From Synechococcus sp. BIOS-E4-1 (lineage in GTDB: Bacteria > Cyanobacteriota > Cyanobacteriia > PCC-6307 > Cyanobiaceae), in NCBI RefSeq assembly GCF_014279995.1, contig NZ_CP047935.1, forward strand, positions 2,625,494-2,689,493: DNA of 64,000 bases, read 5' to 3'. The stretch's first letter is position 1. Each line of letters opens with the position of its first letter. The notes beneath the pieces are model-generated. The model saw only the letters and a program-made list of their open reading frames with translations. It searched no databases and had not been told where the DNA came from. This document shows positions 53,586-62,064 of the stretch, piece after piece. A program made the position numbers and the translations under genes.

Positions 53586-53825
53586 TCAGACCGCCGGTAT
53601 TCCTGTTGTGTCGAAGATTTGATTGAATTCATCAAAATGCCTTCGCAGGTCCTCGGCCTTCAGCATTGGTTGCACATCATTTGTTTGCCGTGACCTTTTG
53701 AACGACACTAGTTCCATGCATCTATTGAATGCTTGCACTAAGGTCGTTTGCTTTTTCCGTACAAGATTTCTAGATGCAATCAGCAGAGCTGCTAGCGCAA
53801 TTCGAAATACTGTGGCCTGATTCAT
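53586..53825 (-). CDS. hypothetical protein (79 aa)
   Basis: Started at MNQATVFRIALAALLIASRN, a hydrophobic N-terminus that could be a signal anchor, followed by a basic middle and an acidic helical end (LKAEDLRRHFDEFNQIFD). Not recognised. Confidence 0.5.
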   Translation of the reverse strand: MNQATVFRIALAALLIASRNLVRKKQTTLVQAFNRCMELVSFKRSRQTNDVQPMLKAEDLRRHFDEFNQIFDTTGIPAV

Positions 53826-53928
53826 GATCAGTTGAAATCCAGGCTTTTGATCCCTCTTTTCAGCCTGGCTTTGCATGAATTGTGGTTGTTCTTTGAGATT
53901 TTATTGCTGGACATGCAGTCTGTGTTGG

Positions 53929-54207
53929 TCAGGCACGCACCATTGGAACAACTTTGCCTTTTTCCATGCCTGCAAGGCTTAAACGCGTTGTCTGTTCGGC
54001 ATTGACTTGTCGTACTTCGCCGCTTTCGGTATCAACCACAGTCAGCATTGTGACGCCATGTATTTCTTTGAACTGATCTGGATATCCAACAATCCAGCCA
54101 ATCCACCAATTTGTATCAGTCGGATCAGGATTCAGTGTTGATTGCACGAGCACGAAGTCTCCAGCCTTCACCCCGACAAATGGTGGACGGTCATTGCCTT
54201 TTGGCAT
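53929..54207 (-). CDS. DUF3104 family protein, copy 2
   Basis: A 92-residue member of the same family as the 42.7-kb gene: AGDFVLVQSTLNPDPTDTNW, WWIGWIVGYPDQFKEIHGVT, LTVVDTESGEVRQVNAEQTT. The WW-G-x-V and D-T-E-S-G-x-V-x-x-V-N motifs are clear. Function unknown. Confidence 0.8.
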   Translation of the reverse strand: MPKGNDRPPFVGVKAGDFVLVQSTLNPDPTDTNWWIGWIVGYPDQFKEIHGVTMLTVVDTESGEVRQVNAEQTTRLSLAGMEKGKVVPMVRA

Positions 54208-54547
54208 GGTTCTCCAGCTTTGCTGATCAGAACCTCACACCCTGATATCGCCTAAGGCGATAATTGCTTTCTAAGGGCTTGAGTCGAAGTGGTCCATAAG
54301 CATTAGGACTTATTCGATGATGGGGTTTTTAAGGAGTTTGCTTTCATGCTTCTCTTCGCTGTGTTTTTTCGAAGTGTCGGATCTGCTTCAATCCACACCC
54401 TCCCCCCATAGTGACGATTGGATCGCCATCTCTTTTGAGTGTCTATTCCTCATGGTTTCGATGCACTGATCGTTTAATTCAGTTCATTTGTGCCTTTAAG
54501 CACTTCTATTGTTTGGTTTATAATTGTCTTTTCACTAGTCAATCTCT
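54208..54547. other. gap, one short hairpin
   Basis: TATCGCC-TAA-GGCGATA lies near 54245-54261, within the upstream region of the DUF3104 gene, and could be an operator. Nothing else seen. Confidence 0.4.
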
Positions 54548-54724
54548 ATGCTCACCAACGAGGAAAGAGAGGAGTTGCTTGCTGTTGACAGGCGTGAATT
54601 CCCTGACGACTCCGATCTTGGTCGTGTTGATATAAAAAAAGCCACCATTGTGGGTCAAGCCTGGGTGAAGCTGCGTCGTGGGAAGCAACAGTCGGAGAAA
54701 TCTTCCCTGGGAATGACGTCCTGA
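54548..54724 (+). CDS. small hypothetical protein (58 aa)
   Basis: Starts MLTNEEREELLAVDRREFPD and contains DSDLGRVDIKKATIVGQAWV and KLRRGKQQSEK. Acidic helix, then a beta-like segment and a basic end. Composition is strongly protein-like. No family recognised. Confidence 0.6.
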   Translation: MLTNEEREELLAVDRREFPDDSDLGRVDIKKATIVGQAWVKLRRGKQQSEKSSLGMTS

Positions 54725-54735
54725 GTACGGCTTGA

Positions 54736-55161
54736 TCAGCTGTTCAGACGACTGTGAATATCTCGCATAGAGGATATTTCTTTCAGCAATTGCCGATATC
54801 GAGCAACTTCCTGCGGATCGGTCTGAGCGTCGACAACGCTAATTTGCGATATTGATTTTGGTTGAGAAGCTGCTTCCTTCGGCGCACCTTGTGTCCTTGG
54901 TCTCGTTTGCTTCTTTGCCGACAAACTGCTGACTGGCTGGATCAATGGTGTTGCAGCTCGGTATGGGTACTCGCGCTGATCAAGGTTGCGAGTAACCCCT
55001 TGCTTTTCAGAGCAGCTGCTCCCGCCCGATGGAGCAAGGCCAGTGGGTCTTGCCTGTTGATCAGGATCCTGCCAGCTCCAGCTGCAGCAAAGAGTTGATG
55101 GATTTGAGGACAGCTTGGATTTGTATGTGTAACTTTTGATGGAGGACCATCCGAAGATCAT
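54736..55161 (-). CDS. uncertain Ser-rich protein (up to 141 aa)
   Basis: The C-terminal half (KSISQISVVDAQTDPQEVAR, YRQLLKEISSMRDIHSRLNS) looks like a real helical protein end, while the N-terminal part is Ser/Pro-rich. An ATG start would overlap the divergent gene; a GTG start at about residue 57 (VTRNLDQREYPY) is another choice. Confidence 0.42.
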   Translation of the reverse strand: MIFGWSSIKSYTYKSKLSSNPSTLCCSWSWQDPDQQARPTGLAPSGGSSCSEKQGVTRNLDQREYPYRAATPLIQPVSSLSAKKQTRPRTQGAPKEAASQPKSISQISVVDAQTDPQEVARYRQLLKEISSMRDIHSRLNS

Positions 55162-55339
55162 GGCATTTGAAGCGAAGGACAAGACAGAGAGGTTCATGGA
55201 TGCCGCCAAAGAGCGGGCCAGGGCAGCGTTGCATGAGACCTCGCCCAAGCTGACTTCCCTTGAAAAGGGGATGCTCAAGGCGCTGAAAAGTCGTCAGCGC
55301 CCTGTCAAGCATGGGCAAAAGACCACGGTTCGCAGTTGA
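55139..55339 (+). CDS. small basic helical protein (66 aa)
   Basis: MEDHPKIMAFEAKDKTERFM then DAAKERARAALHETSPKLTS and LEKGMLKALKSRQRPVKHGQ: amphipathic, strongly basic at the end. Codon 8 (MAFEAK) is an alternative start. Possibly nucleic-acid binding by charge only. Confidence 0.55.
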   Translation: MEDHPKIMAFEAKDKTERFMDAAKERARAALHETSPKLTSLEKGMLKALKSRQRPVKHGQKTTVRS

Positions 55340-55809
55340 TCTGTTGTGCAGTGCCCCTGTTCAGCAGCTGTTTGGGAGCTCAGTTCTGACTCTGTCGAGC
55401 TCATGCGAGTTCGACGGTTTTCGCTGGATTTGAACTGTGCAGGCTCCGATGATTGATCAGAGTGAGCCACCCTTGCCAGCATTTTGTTGTTCGAGCAATC
55501 AGGCCTTCGAGAGGCTCATGGCACTGCTCTGTGGTCGAGCTGCAAATCCCTAACGGAGTCTGTTTCTCTGAGACAGACTCCGTTTCTTCAGGCCTTGCAA
55601 TGAATGTCGAATGATTTGTTTAAATAGTGTCTGAGAATTTAGTCATGGATTTTTGCGTTTCTCTGTTCTGTCCAGTCAGGGAAGTATCCATTCGGAACAG
55701 TTTCATTCATCACATCTGAGCTGTATGTGCAATCTGCTAGAGATGAAAAAATAATTTTGTATAGTATTTCTGTGAGATTTCACATTATGTTTTTCTGAGC
55801 AAGCACGAC
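55340..55809. other. gap containing the 55.55-kb hairpin
   Basis: Apart from the strong hairpin listed separately, no credible frame or RNA motif is seen. Confidence 0.4.
55552..55588 (+). terminator. Rho-independent terminator-like hairpin
   Basis: AACGGAGTCTGT and ACAGACTCCGTT form a perfect 12-bp stem around a 9-base loop, followed by TCTTC. It lies 210 bp after the 66-residue gene; an unannotated transcript may end here. Confidence 0.7.
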
Positions 55810-55896
55810 TCAGGTCAGTGCAGCTCTGCGATGAATCAATATCAGATCAGCAATATCCAGTTTTTTCATTTCTTCTAGAAGTTCCTCGTAATCCAT
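55810..55896 (-). CDS. possible 28-residue acidic peptide
   Basis: Frame reads MDYEELLEEMKKLDIADLIL followed by IHRRAALT, a regular amphipathic helix. A palindrome lies 50 bp upstream of its ATG. Length limits confidence. Confidence 0.4.
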   Translation of the reverse strand: MDYEELLEEMKKLDIADLILIHRRAALT

Positions 55897-55945
55897 GGAC
55901 GACGTTGCCTGGATTGAGCTTGGAAAGGCGACCATCGATTCACGT

Positions 55946-55957
55946 CGTAAATTTACG
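55946..55957. promoter_or_regulatory. 12-bp palindrome, possible operator
   Basis: CGTAAATTTACG is a perfect palindrome in an A+T-rich stretch upstream of the 28-residue frame, suitable for a dimeric regulator. No regulator is implied by context. Confidence 0.35.
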
Positions 55958-56402
55958 TAACAATATAGCCCAACCGTAACGTTGTGTAAACGTTCAAATG
56001 TTGCCGAGCTGGTTCATGAGGCTTTAGCGGCGACTGATGCATCAGCCGCAGCGCCTTGCCTTAGGTGCTGCAGCAGATGCTAAAGCCATCCCGCCCGAGA
56101 GCCATACAGCGTGACCTGCCAGCTAGGGCGTCCCTGCTAGTTATTGGAGTGATAATGCGTCTCTTGTTCGTTCACACACCCCATAGGTGAGCAATGGTGA
56201 TCGTTCGTGCTGGTTTCTTTGTAGGGCTAAAACCCAAAACACAACCATTCCCAGTCTTGCTTTCACACGACTGTCAGTTGTTGAAGAGTTGGAGACGGGA
56301 TGGTCGTCTCTGGAATTGACGTTGTGAATGTGTGTTCTCAATCGATACGGGACAACTATCACGCCTGCTGGAGCTCTGATGTGTCGAATTTGGCTTTGAC
56401 CG
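55958..56402. other. gap, overlapping weak frames only
   Basis: A 91-codon minus-strand frame and a 41-codon plus-strand frame (from 56197) overlap here. Neither has a plausible composition. No terminator seen. Confidence 0.35.
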
Positions 56403-56585
56403 CTAGGGACCGCCAATGAACCGTCTCAGGTGATGTGTGACTCGCTCGTTGAGGTTGTAAGTATTGCTCTCTTTTTCGTTGCGGCTACAACAATTTGTAC
56501 ATTCCTGGATCGGATGGCTTCCAATGGCAGGCAAGTCGGCATCAGGAGGAATCTCTTCTTCTTGGTATTGAGCTGATCCAATCAT
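56403..56585 (-). CDS. possible small protein (60 aa)
   Basis: Starts MIGSAQYQEEEIPPDADLPA, then IGSHPIQECTNCCSRNEKES and a basic end. The C-x-x-C-C cluster suggests a metal or redox site. No family recognised. Confidence 0.45.
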   Translation of the reverse strand: MIGSAQYQEEEIPPDADLPAIGSHPIQECTNCCSRNEKESNTYNLNERVTHHLRRFIGGP

Positions 56586-56802
56586 GATTGGTGTTCAATT
56601 GCTTTTTCCTGGACTTGTCTGAACAAGTATCTTCCGAGCATCAGATAACTTTAAATTTTGCGCCAAATAATTGGCTTTGCGTTTATTGAATCCATTTTAA
56701 GATTGAATTTAATCTCACTTAAAAGCTTGCTTGAACGAGCACTTCGAGCAACATCGCTGCCGATTTTTCCCCTAGGCCCTCCAGTCTGCGAGCAGTCTGG
56801 TT

Positions 56803-57048
56803 TTATAAAGGAATGGCAGCATCGACTACCCAGCCTTGCTTCTTGATCCTTTCGGCTTCGTATGAAGCCCGTTCGGTCGGCACTTCGATGAGGCGGAACC
56901 CGTCGCCTTTGCTGCAATACAGCCTGGTTTGTCCAATCACAGCTGCGCCCTCCGAGTTGGGACTTAGCCAGTTTGCTGCATAACGCCTTATCGGGAAGGT
57001 CCTGAAACCGTACCGGCTTGTGCGGCTCTCCCATCTCGCGAGCCACAT
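56803..57048 (-). CDS. hypothetical protein (81 aa)
   Basis: Starts MWLARWESRTSRYGFRTFPI and continues SEGAAVIGQTRLYCSKGDGF, RLIEVPTERASYEAERIKKQ, GWVVDAAIPL. The C-terminal two thirds look like a small alpha/beta domain. A longer overlapping minus-strand frame is judged a shadow. Confidence 0.55.
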   Translation of the reverse strand: MWLARWESRTSRYGFRTFPIRRYAANWLSPNSEGAAVIGQTRLYCSKGDGFRLIEVPTERASYEAERIKKQGWVVDAAIPL

Positions 57049-57089
57049 TCAGTGGCAATAGACCGAAAAGGTCCTAAACGGAGACACCC

Positions 57090-57275
57090 ATGACAACGAC
57101 AAAGCTTCCGGTACATGAAGTGAATCTTGCCCAGGACAAGGGGCATGTGTTCACCGAAGCCATAATGATGAAAATGCAGGCTGAAAAAAGAAGAAATCTA
57201 AGGGCGGATCGTCTTGATAACGACTTCAGCTGGGGCGAAGCTCTGCTGAGCTGTTTCGGTAATCACCATCTCTGA
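57090..57275 (+). CDS. hypothetical protein (61 aa)
   Basis: An ATG preceded by GGAGA at good spacing. Product: MTTTKLPVHEVNLAQDKGHV, MMKMQAEKRRNLRADRLDND, FSWGEALLSCFGNHHL. Soluble, charged. Divergent from the preceding gene with about 40 bp between starts. Not recognised. Confidence 0.6.
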   Translation: MTTTKLPVHEVNLAQDKGHVFTEAIMMKMQAEKRRNLRADRLDNDFSWGEALLSCFGNHHL

Positions 57276-57309
57276 ACGTATTGGTTTTCAAGGTCATCAA
57301 AGTTATGCG

Positions 57310-57780
57310 TCATGGCTTGTTGAGCGCGCTCTCTGTGGAGTCAACTTGATCAGATTCGTTATTGTTCGCAATGGAGTTTCTGATCGAAGTGATTCCCCAA
57401 TGGTCCGCAAGAACGGCGATGACCCCCTCAGCTGCTTGATTGAGCACCGTCTCTAGCCGCTGGTTGTGCTCCTCGCTGGTCTCGCAGCCAAATGAACTGT
57501 CTTTTTGGAGATCCGCCTTGCTGATCCACTCCATGCGGGCGCGCTCATCCTCAGTGCAATTGGCGCGTATCCACGTCACGGCAAAAGCGATGAGCGATTG
57601 TCTTGCTGCGGCTGCTGTTTTGTGCAGGTCGGATTCCATCAACAGCACGTCCATTGCAAGTTTCAAAGCCCAGAACAGAAGAAAAGCTAGGCGTTTCTCA
57701 AAGTTGATTCTGATCAGATGATCCCAGGATCTGTTGCATGTTCTGGGGCTAGGCCGCAGTTGTTGCAGCTCGATCGCCAA
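57310..57780 (-). CDS. hypothetical protein (156 aa)
   Basis: Helical: RINFEKRLAFLLFWALKLAM, LHKTAAAARQSLIAFAVTWI, CTEDERARMEWISKADLQKD, NQRLETVLNQAAEGVIAVLA. Semi-hydrophobic first helix but no clear signal. Family not recognised. Convergent with the 61-residue gene. Confidence 0.6.
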   Translation of the reverse strand: MAIELQQLRPSPRTCNRSWDHLIRINFEKRLAFLLFWALKLAMDVLLMESDLHKTAAAARQSLIAFAVTWIRANCTEDERARMEWISKADLQKDSSFGCETSEEHNQRLETVLNQAAEGVIAVLADHWGITSIRNSIANNNESDQVDSTESALNKP

Positions 57781-57825
57781 GTCAGTTCCAAGATCAGTTG
57801 CTCTGACGCGATCACGACTGCATCA

Positions 57826-58086
57826 TCAGCTCGAACCCTTCCACTCTTGATAGTGGTGTGATTCGTGTATTGAGGCCTGCTTTATCAGAGTTGTGGGCCA
57901 TAAAGCAACCAGTGGTACACGAGCCCAGTGCAGCTTGCCTTTTGCGGCCTTTCGACTGATCTGATCAATCAACCCCTGAAATGGTCGGCTAGAGATTAGT
58001 CTCCTGGGCAAACAGCTGGGGTAACATTCGTGAAACAAATGCTGAACCGTAAGCCAGAGCCATCGCGATAGCGATTCGCGTTGCAA
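57826..58086 (-). CDS. possible basic protein (86 aa)
   Basis: Starts MQRESLSRWLWLTVQHLFHE; contains CYPSCLPRRLISSRPFQGLI and KAAKGKLHWARVPLVALWPT. Arg/Trp-rich, possibly membrane-associated. No family recognised; start uncertain. Confidence 0.42.
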   Translation of the reverse strand: MQRESLSRWLWLTVQHLFHECYPSCLPRRLISSRPFQGLIDQISRKAAKGKLHWARVPLVALWPTTLIKQASIHESHHYQEWKGSS

Positions 58087-58430
58087 TCAACCGCTGTTCA
58101 CTTCAGCATCTGAGACTGATTCGCAAGTCGGTCGTCCACTTCAGCTCTTCGGAAGCAGATCGTGATGCTTCAGAGATTCCTGTTATGTGTCCAGATTGGC
58201 TCTCAGTGGTCAGTTATCTGGTTGCTCCAGCAATTTCGTTAGGGTCGATCATATCCATGGAGGACCTGTTAAATCGTTCACGGCATCACAGCTTTGCTTC
58301 CTTGCCTTCGACGTAAAACAATGAAAGCGAAACGTCATGGTCAGGACAGGCATTCCATGTGCGGGTTTAATATGTCTGTCTTGAGACGTTGGACTTTTTC
58401 TCATCGAGTTGGTTGATCTGAAGCATCAAA
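58087..58430. other. gap, nothing seen
   Basis: No credible frame or RNA motif. It should contain promoters for the minus-strand genes and for the 225-residue gene. Confidence 0.4.
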
Positions 58431-59108
58431 GTGATTCCTTTCTCTCTCCCCCCACCGCCGGTTGAAACCTTAGTGGTGCACTGGAATGCCTTTTCCTATG
58501 ACACTTTTGAAAATCGTTTAGAGGCGAAAAAGTTACTATTTAAACGACTGTCGGCGCGACCGCGTTTTAGGGCTTATCGGCTTGGTGGGATTTTATTTGT
58601 CCATCCTTTGTTGCGCTGCGCGAATCATGGGGTTCCCGATGTTCCTCGGCAATGCATTCGCTTGCTTGAGGACCTCTTCAAGCAACACCGACCTGAACGT
58701 CTCTTCACTCTGCAAACCGGAGGTATTCCGGCACCCGGATCTGCCAGGATCAACAGTCTTTATCGCATCACACAGATTCAATTTCAGGGTTCGTGCCTTC
58801 CTGTCAGTGGAACTGGCACCGACGGTCCACCTCCTGCGATGATGTTGTACGACCTTGGCTGGGTAAGCAGTGGTCTGGAGTCTCCAGTCTGCAGCCAACG
58901 CCCTCTCCTGCTTTCATCCAATTCCCTCTCCATTCCTTGGCTCCAGCGAAAAGGAGTGATCGATTCATCGACACAAGTTGAGATTTTGATAGCTGTCACA
59001 GATGTCGACGCTCAGGATGCAGAACTGTCTTATAGCCAGTATGAATCCAATAAACAATTGGCCGCAGATGCACTCGTTTCATTGCTTTGGAAACAACTTG
59101 AACTCTGA
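58431..59108 (+). CDS. hypothetical protein (225 aa)
   Basis: The largest island gene, GTG-started (VIPFSLPPPPVETLVVHWNA). Contains ENRLEAKKLLFKRLSARPRF, LFTLQTGGIPAPGSARINSL, DLGWVSSGLESPVCSQRPLL and VEILIAVTDVDAQDAELSYS, ending QLAADALVSLLWKQLEL. It looks like a soluble alpha/beta protein. No motif I recognise. Confidence 0.7.
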   Translation: MIPFSLPPPPVETLVVHWNAFSYDTFENRLEAKKLLFKRLSARPRFRAYRLGGILFVHPLLRCANHGVPDVPRQCIRLLEDLFKQHRPERLFTLQTGGIPAPGSARINSLYRITQIQFQGSCLPVSGTGTDGPPPAMMLYDLGWVSSGLESPVCSQRPLLLSSNSLSIPWLQRKGVIDSSTQVEILIAVTDVDAQDAELSYSQYESNKQLAADALVSLLWKQLEL

Positions 59109-59198
59109 TTCAGAAATCTCCCGAGGGATTGTGCGATTCTATGCTTCTAGTGTTGATTGGTTGAGAGATTTTCTGCCTGTTGCTTGTCCAATGAATGA

Positions 59199-59408
59199 TT
59201 GATTGCAGTGAAGCCAAATTCCCTGTTTAAATATGCATTTAATCACAAAGCACTTGTTTATAATCTTGGAGCGATCAGCTCGTGTTTCTCACAGCTTTGC
59301 TTTCTGGCGTATGCTGTTTATCTTTTGACACACCATCTTAGGCCACACTGGTCTCTTGCAAGTTTTGCGTTTTTCAGTCTTACTTCGAATGTTTTGATGG
59401 CCCTTTAA
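59199..59408 (+). CDS. possible membrane protein (69 aa)
   Basis: TTG or GTG (59208) start. Two hydrophobic segments (LGAISSCFSQLCFLAYAVYL and SLASFAFFSLTSNVLMAL) joined by THHLRPHW. Start codon and expression uncertain. Confidence 0.4.
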   Translation: MIAVKPNSLFKYAFNHKALVYNLGAISSCFSQLCFLAYAVYLLTHHLRPHWSLASFAFFSLTSNVLMAL

Positions 59409-59470
59409 GTGGGATAGAAAGTGGATGCGCTACAAGAGTACAGTTGGCATGATTTCTTTTACTTTGGTTC

Positions 59471-59557
59471 TTAGTATCTACGCAATCTGTTGGCTCCGAA
59501 ACTAGATGCCTGTTTTTTGATTGCAGCACTCAGCTCTTCCAGGTGAACCTCGCTCAA
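59471..59557 (-). CDS. possible 28-residue helical peptide (TTG start)
   Basis: Frame reads LSEVHLEELSAAIKKQASSF then GANRLRRY, a clear amphipathic helix with a basic end. The frame is open further upstream without ATG. A 26-codon hydrophobic frame (59425-59505, plus strand) overlaps it; at most one is real. Confidence 0.33.
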   Translation of the reverse strand: MSEVHLEELSAAIKKQASSFGANRLRRY

Positions 59558-59643
59558 GCAGTTTGTCAGCTTGTAGCCAGGGATTGTCCAATGAATTGGT
59601 TACTGATGTATTCATGTTCGCCTTGGTGAAGTAGTGTGGATGA

Positions 59644-60123
59644 ATGAGTGAGCAAATGATCAAGCGGCTTCCGGTCATCCTGTTTGCGCTTGGCCTAGCA
59701 GGATGCAGTTATCCATCTGAGCAGAAAGCAAAAGAAGCATGTGATAAGTGGAGAAACAGGCATGCTGCAGTGACGATTGTCAGTTTCAGGGATGAGCAGC
59801 CACTCAAACCTGTAGACCGAGGCCAAGAGTTGGGGATGATCTTGAAAGAGATAGAAGAGGAGGATTTAAGTGCTTACAGAGATGCCGATAGATTCCGAGC
59901 AGAAACAAAAGCATTCCAGGTGGATTTCTATGAAGAGCTAGTTCAAGAGGATCGGGAAGGTCGTGAATTGATTGAGCATGAAGTTATTGCTCGATGGTGT
60001 AGAGAAGACAGTGTTAATAAACAAATTCTTGGGTATGAAAATAAAAAGATCATCACTAAAGTCTGGCAGAATAAACAGGGAGCGAAAGGCAGGGGTGAGG
60101 CGATCAAGCGCTTTCGCTACTGA
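59644..60123 (+). CDS. lipoprotein (159 aa)
   Basis: Signal peptide with lipobox (LPVILFALGLAGCSYPSEQ; lipidated Cys near residue 22). The mature part is highly charged and helical (MILKEIEEEDLSAYRDADRF, EELVQEDREGRELIEHEV) with a basic C-terminus. Membrane-anchored; role unknown. Confidence 0.75.
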   Translation: MSEQMIKRLPVILFALGLAGCSYPSEQKAKEACDKWRNRHAAVTIVSFRDEQPLKPVDRGQELGMILKEIEEEDLSAYRDADRFRAETKAFQVDFYEELVQEDREGRELIEHEVIARWCREDSVNKQILGYENKKIITKVWQNKQGAKGRGEAIKRFRY

Positions 60124-60177
60124 TCAGACCAGAGAATGAAAGTTTGTCTCAGCGTTAATCATCAAATCTTGTATCAG

Positions 60178-60567
60178 TTATATGTCAGTCTCTTCTTTGT
60201 GCAAAATATTGCATTTGGTCCGAAGTGCTCTGGCCCATAGTGCAAGTATGAACCCAAGTAGTAAGCCTGAAAGGTTCCCAATAAAGTCAAGCCATTCTCG
60301 ATGGCGATTCACATAAGGCTGAATAACTTCGATCAGTCCGCTGTACCAGGCGAAAAGTAGGATTATGTACTTCCATCCTGTGGGCCTGCGTAAAGAGGCG
60401 GGAAATGCCAGGGCAGCGTATGAGATCAAGTGGTGTGTTTTGTCTGATCCAGGAGCATCAGCTAGTTCTGCCAGCGGCGATAACGACAGTGCTGTGATAC
60501 TGGAAAGAATGATGATGCTGATGATCAGCCAGTGTTTTTCGACAGTGTTGATTGCCTGAATCTTCAT
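60178..60567 (-). CDS. VanZ-like family membrane protein (129 aa)
   Basis: Four membrane segments with the family landmarks: LSPLAELADAPGSDKTHHLI (D/H-K-x-x-H motif), a YAALAF span, WYSGLIEVIQPYVNRHREWL and DFIGNLSGLLLGFILAL. This is the VanZ-like fold, widespread and of uncertain function outside glycopeptide resistance. Short but complete. Confidence 0.85.
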   Translation of the reverse strand: MKIQAINTVEKHWLIISIIILSSITALSLSPLAELADAPGSDKTHHLISYAALAFPASLRRPTGWKYIILLFAWYSGLIEVIQPYVNRHREWLDFIGNLSGLLLGFILALWARALRTKCNILHKEETDI

Positions 60568-60591
60568 TGTTTGTTTCGGGACTGAATCTAC

Positions 60592-60723
60592 TTAGAAAGC
60601 GCCAGCCGCTGGCATTGCTTCATTCTGTTCGTTGGGGTTGGTTGTCATTCGTTGAGCAATTGTCAGCAGGCCTACGAGAATGCCAAGAGCCAAGGCGGCG
60701 AGTAAAAGTCTGTTCGTGGTCAT
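60592..60723 (-). CDS. small single-span membrane protein (43 aa)
   Basis: MTTNRLLLAALALGILVGLL, then TIAQRMTTNPNEQNEAMPAA and GAF. One N-terminal span with a polar tail. It lies 25 bp upstream of the VanZ-like gene on the same strand. Confidence 0.58.
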   Translation of the reverse strand: MTTNRLLLAALALGILVGLLTIAQRMTTNPNEQNEAMPAAGAF

Positions 60724-60792
60724 AGACCTGAAAATTATTCAATCAGCCTAGTCGGTCAGTTGGTAGTCTTTATGTAACCCCTCAAGTCTTTT

Positions 60793-61023
60793 ATGAATCA
60801 ATTGTTTACGGAAATTGTAAGAGTTGCTGGTCTTGCCATTTGTTTGCAGTTATATGGGCTTGTCCACACCCTTGCTGCTAACTACGCCACTGATGAAAAT
60901 AAAGCAAAAAAGATTGAGAGAGATGGATTTTTTTCAAGTCATACCTGGAAAGTTGCTTTAGGGGGTGCTGTCTTCTTTTGGGTTTTAATGTTCAACTGGG
61001 GAAAAACCTGCCTAAAAACGTAA
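60793..61023 (+). CDS. membrane protein with two spans (76 aa)
   Basis: FTEIVRVAGLAICLQLYGLV forms the first span, then a charged loop (YATDENKAKKIERDGFFSSH) and a second span (VALGGAVFFWVLMFNW). Function unknown. Confidence 0.65.
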   Translation: MNQLFTEIVRVAGLAICLQLYGLVHTLAANYATDENKAKKIERDGFFSSHTWKVALGGAVFFWVLMFNWGKTCLKT

Positions 61024-61069
61024 ATCTTTGTGCTTTTCTGATGAGTGCATTGATCCCGATTTAATTGTC

Positions 61070-61498
61070 ATGAAATTTGTCTCGTTCCTTGGCGCACTAG
61101 TCCTCTCGGCTTCTCCCGGCTTCGCTGATAATTATGTTTATTTAAGCTGTGAAGTTGAGGTTGCCAATACAAAAACAGACTTGGGTGCAAACAATGTTTT
61201 AGAAGAGAATTCAAGGACTGTATCGATTGTGTTCAAGGTTGATCTTGATAATAGTAGAAGTATGGGAGCTGGAGCCAGTGATTGGGAGGATGTTCAGATT
61301 GTTGACGGTGTTATAAGAGACTTGCGTATTGGTGAGGTCGATGGATTCGGGTATGAGGCTACACGTGCTGTGTGGATACAGCCTCCTGGTAAGTTTTCTG
61401 TGAATACAGTCGCTACGAACGACAAAATCCTGGTCACGGTTGCTACTGAAGGGGAATGTTCTGAAATTGATGCATTGGTGTTTGATGAAGCCAAGTGA
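61070..61498 (+). CDS. secreted protein (142 aa)
   Basis: Started at MKFVSFLGALVLSASPGFAD, a typical signal peptide. The mature part is acidic and beta-rich (SRTVSIVFKVDLDNSRSM, DVQIVDGVIRDLRIGEVDGF, FSVNTVATNDKILVTVATE) with two Cys. Probably periplasmic. Not recognised. Confidence 0.72.
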   Translation: MKFVSFLGALVLSASPGFADNYVYLSCEVEVANTKTDLGANNVLEENSRTVSIVFKVDLDNSRSMGAGASDWEDVQIVDGVIRDLRIGEVDGFGYEATRAVWIQPPGKFSVNTVATNDKILVTVATEGECSEIDALVFDEAK

Positions 61499-61806
61499 TG
61501 CGTTTGACGCCTTGTATCGATCCTCCGTTTCTCGCCGCGATCTCCAATGCGCTGCGATGCCTCTGCGGGGCTTCATTAGTGCAGCAAGGGGCGTTGCCTC
61601 GGCTCAGGGGGACAGCCTCGCTGGCCAGGTGCGGTTGCTGGTTGTGGAGACCAAAGGGCTCTGCGGCAATGGTCAGCAGGTGGTCAGGTGAAGGTCGAGT
61701 CACAACGCGATCGTCTGGAGGCGGGTCATGCGGAAGTGCGGCCGGATCCTTGGCTTTTCGTGGGGTTGATCACTTCTGCCTGGTGAGTTGATCAACGTTG
61801 TTTGAT
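61499..61806. other. G+C-rich islet without a definable gene
   Basis: Much richer in G+C than the flanks and open in several frames, e.g. RSSVSRRDLQCAAMPLRGFI to a stop after GQQVVR, then VKVESQRDRLEAGHAEVRPD ending LITSAW. No start or family fits. It may be a fragment of a core-type gene. Confidence 0.4.
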
Positions 61807-61995
61807 TCAGCGAGATGATTTTTTCGGTATTGCTTGACGAGTCATTGGTTCAATCGTCGGGACCAAAACACCCTTTTTGTTGTCGTGTACAACCCAATAA
61901 CCTACGACAGCTGCAGTGATGAGCACAAAAACCACTGCAGCACGAACCATATGGTGTGTGATGTCTTCAGGGTGTCGAGTCCATTTTTTATTCAT
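61807..61995 (-). CDS. small single-span membrane protein (62 aa)
   Basis: Basic N-terminus (MNKKWTRHPEDITHH), one span (AAVVFVLITAAVVGYWVV) and a polar basic tail. Function unknown. Confidence 0.62.
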   Translation of the reverse strand: MNKKWTRHPEDITHHMVRAAVVFVLITAAVVGYWVVHDNKKGVLVPTIEPMTRQAIPKKSSR

Positions 61996-62064
61996 GAAAA
62001 ACAGTTTCCCGACTCATTCTTGTGGCGATTGAGTGGTTGGTGCTGCTAATAATCGAATGATTCC

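Noticed and set aside
56651..57058. 135-codon minus-strand frame
   Set aside because: Overlaps the 81-residue gene in another frame; Arg/Ser-rich with no order. A frameshift between the two was considered but the shorter frame is coherent alone.
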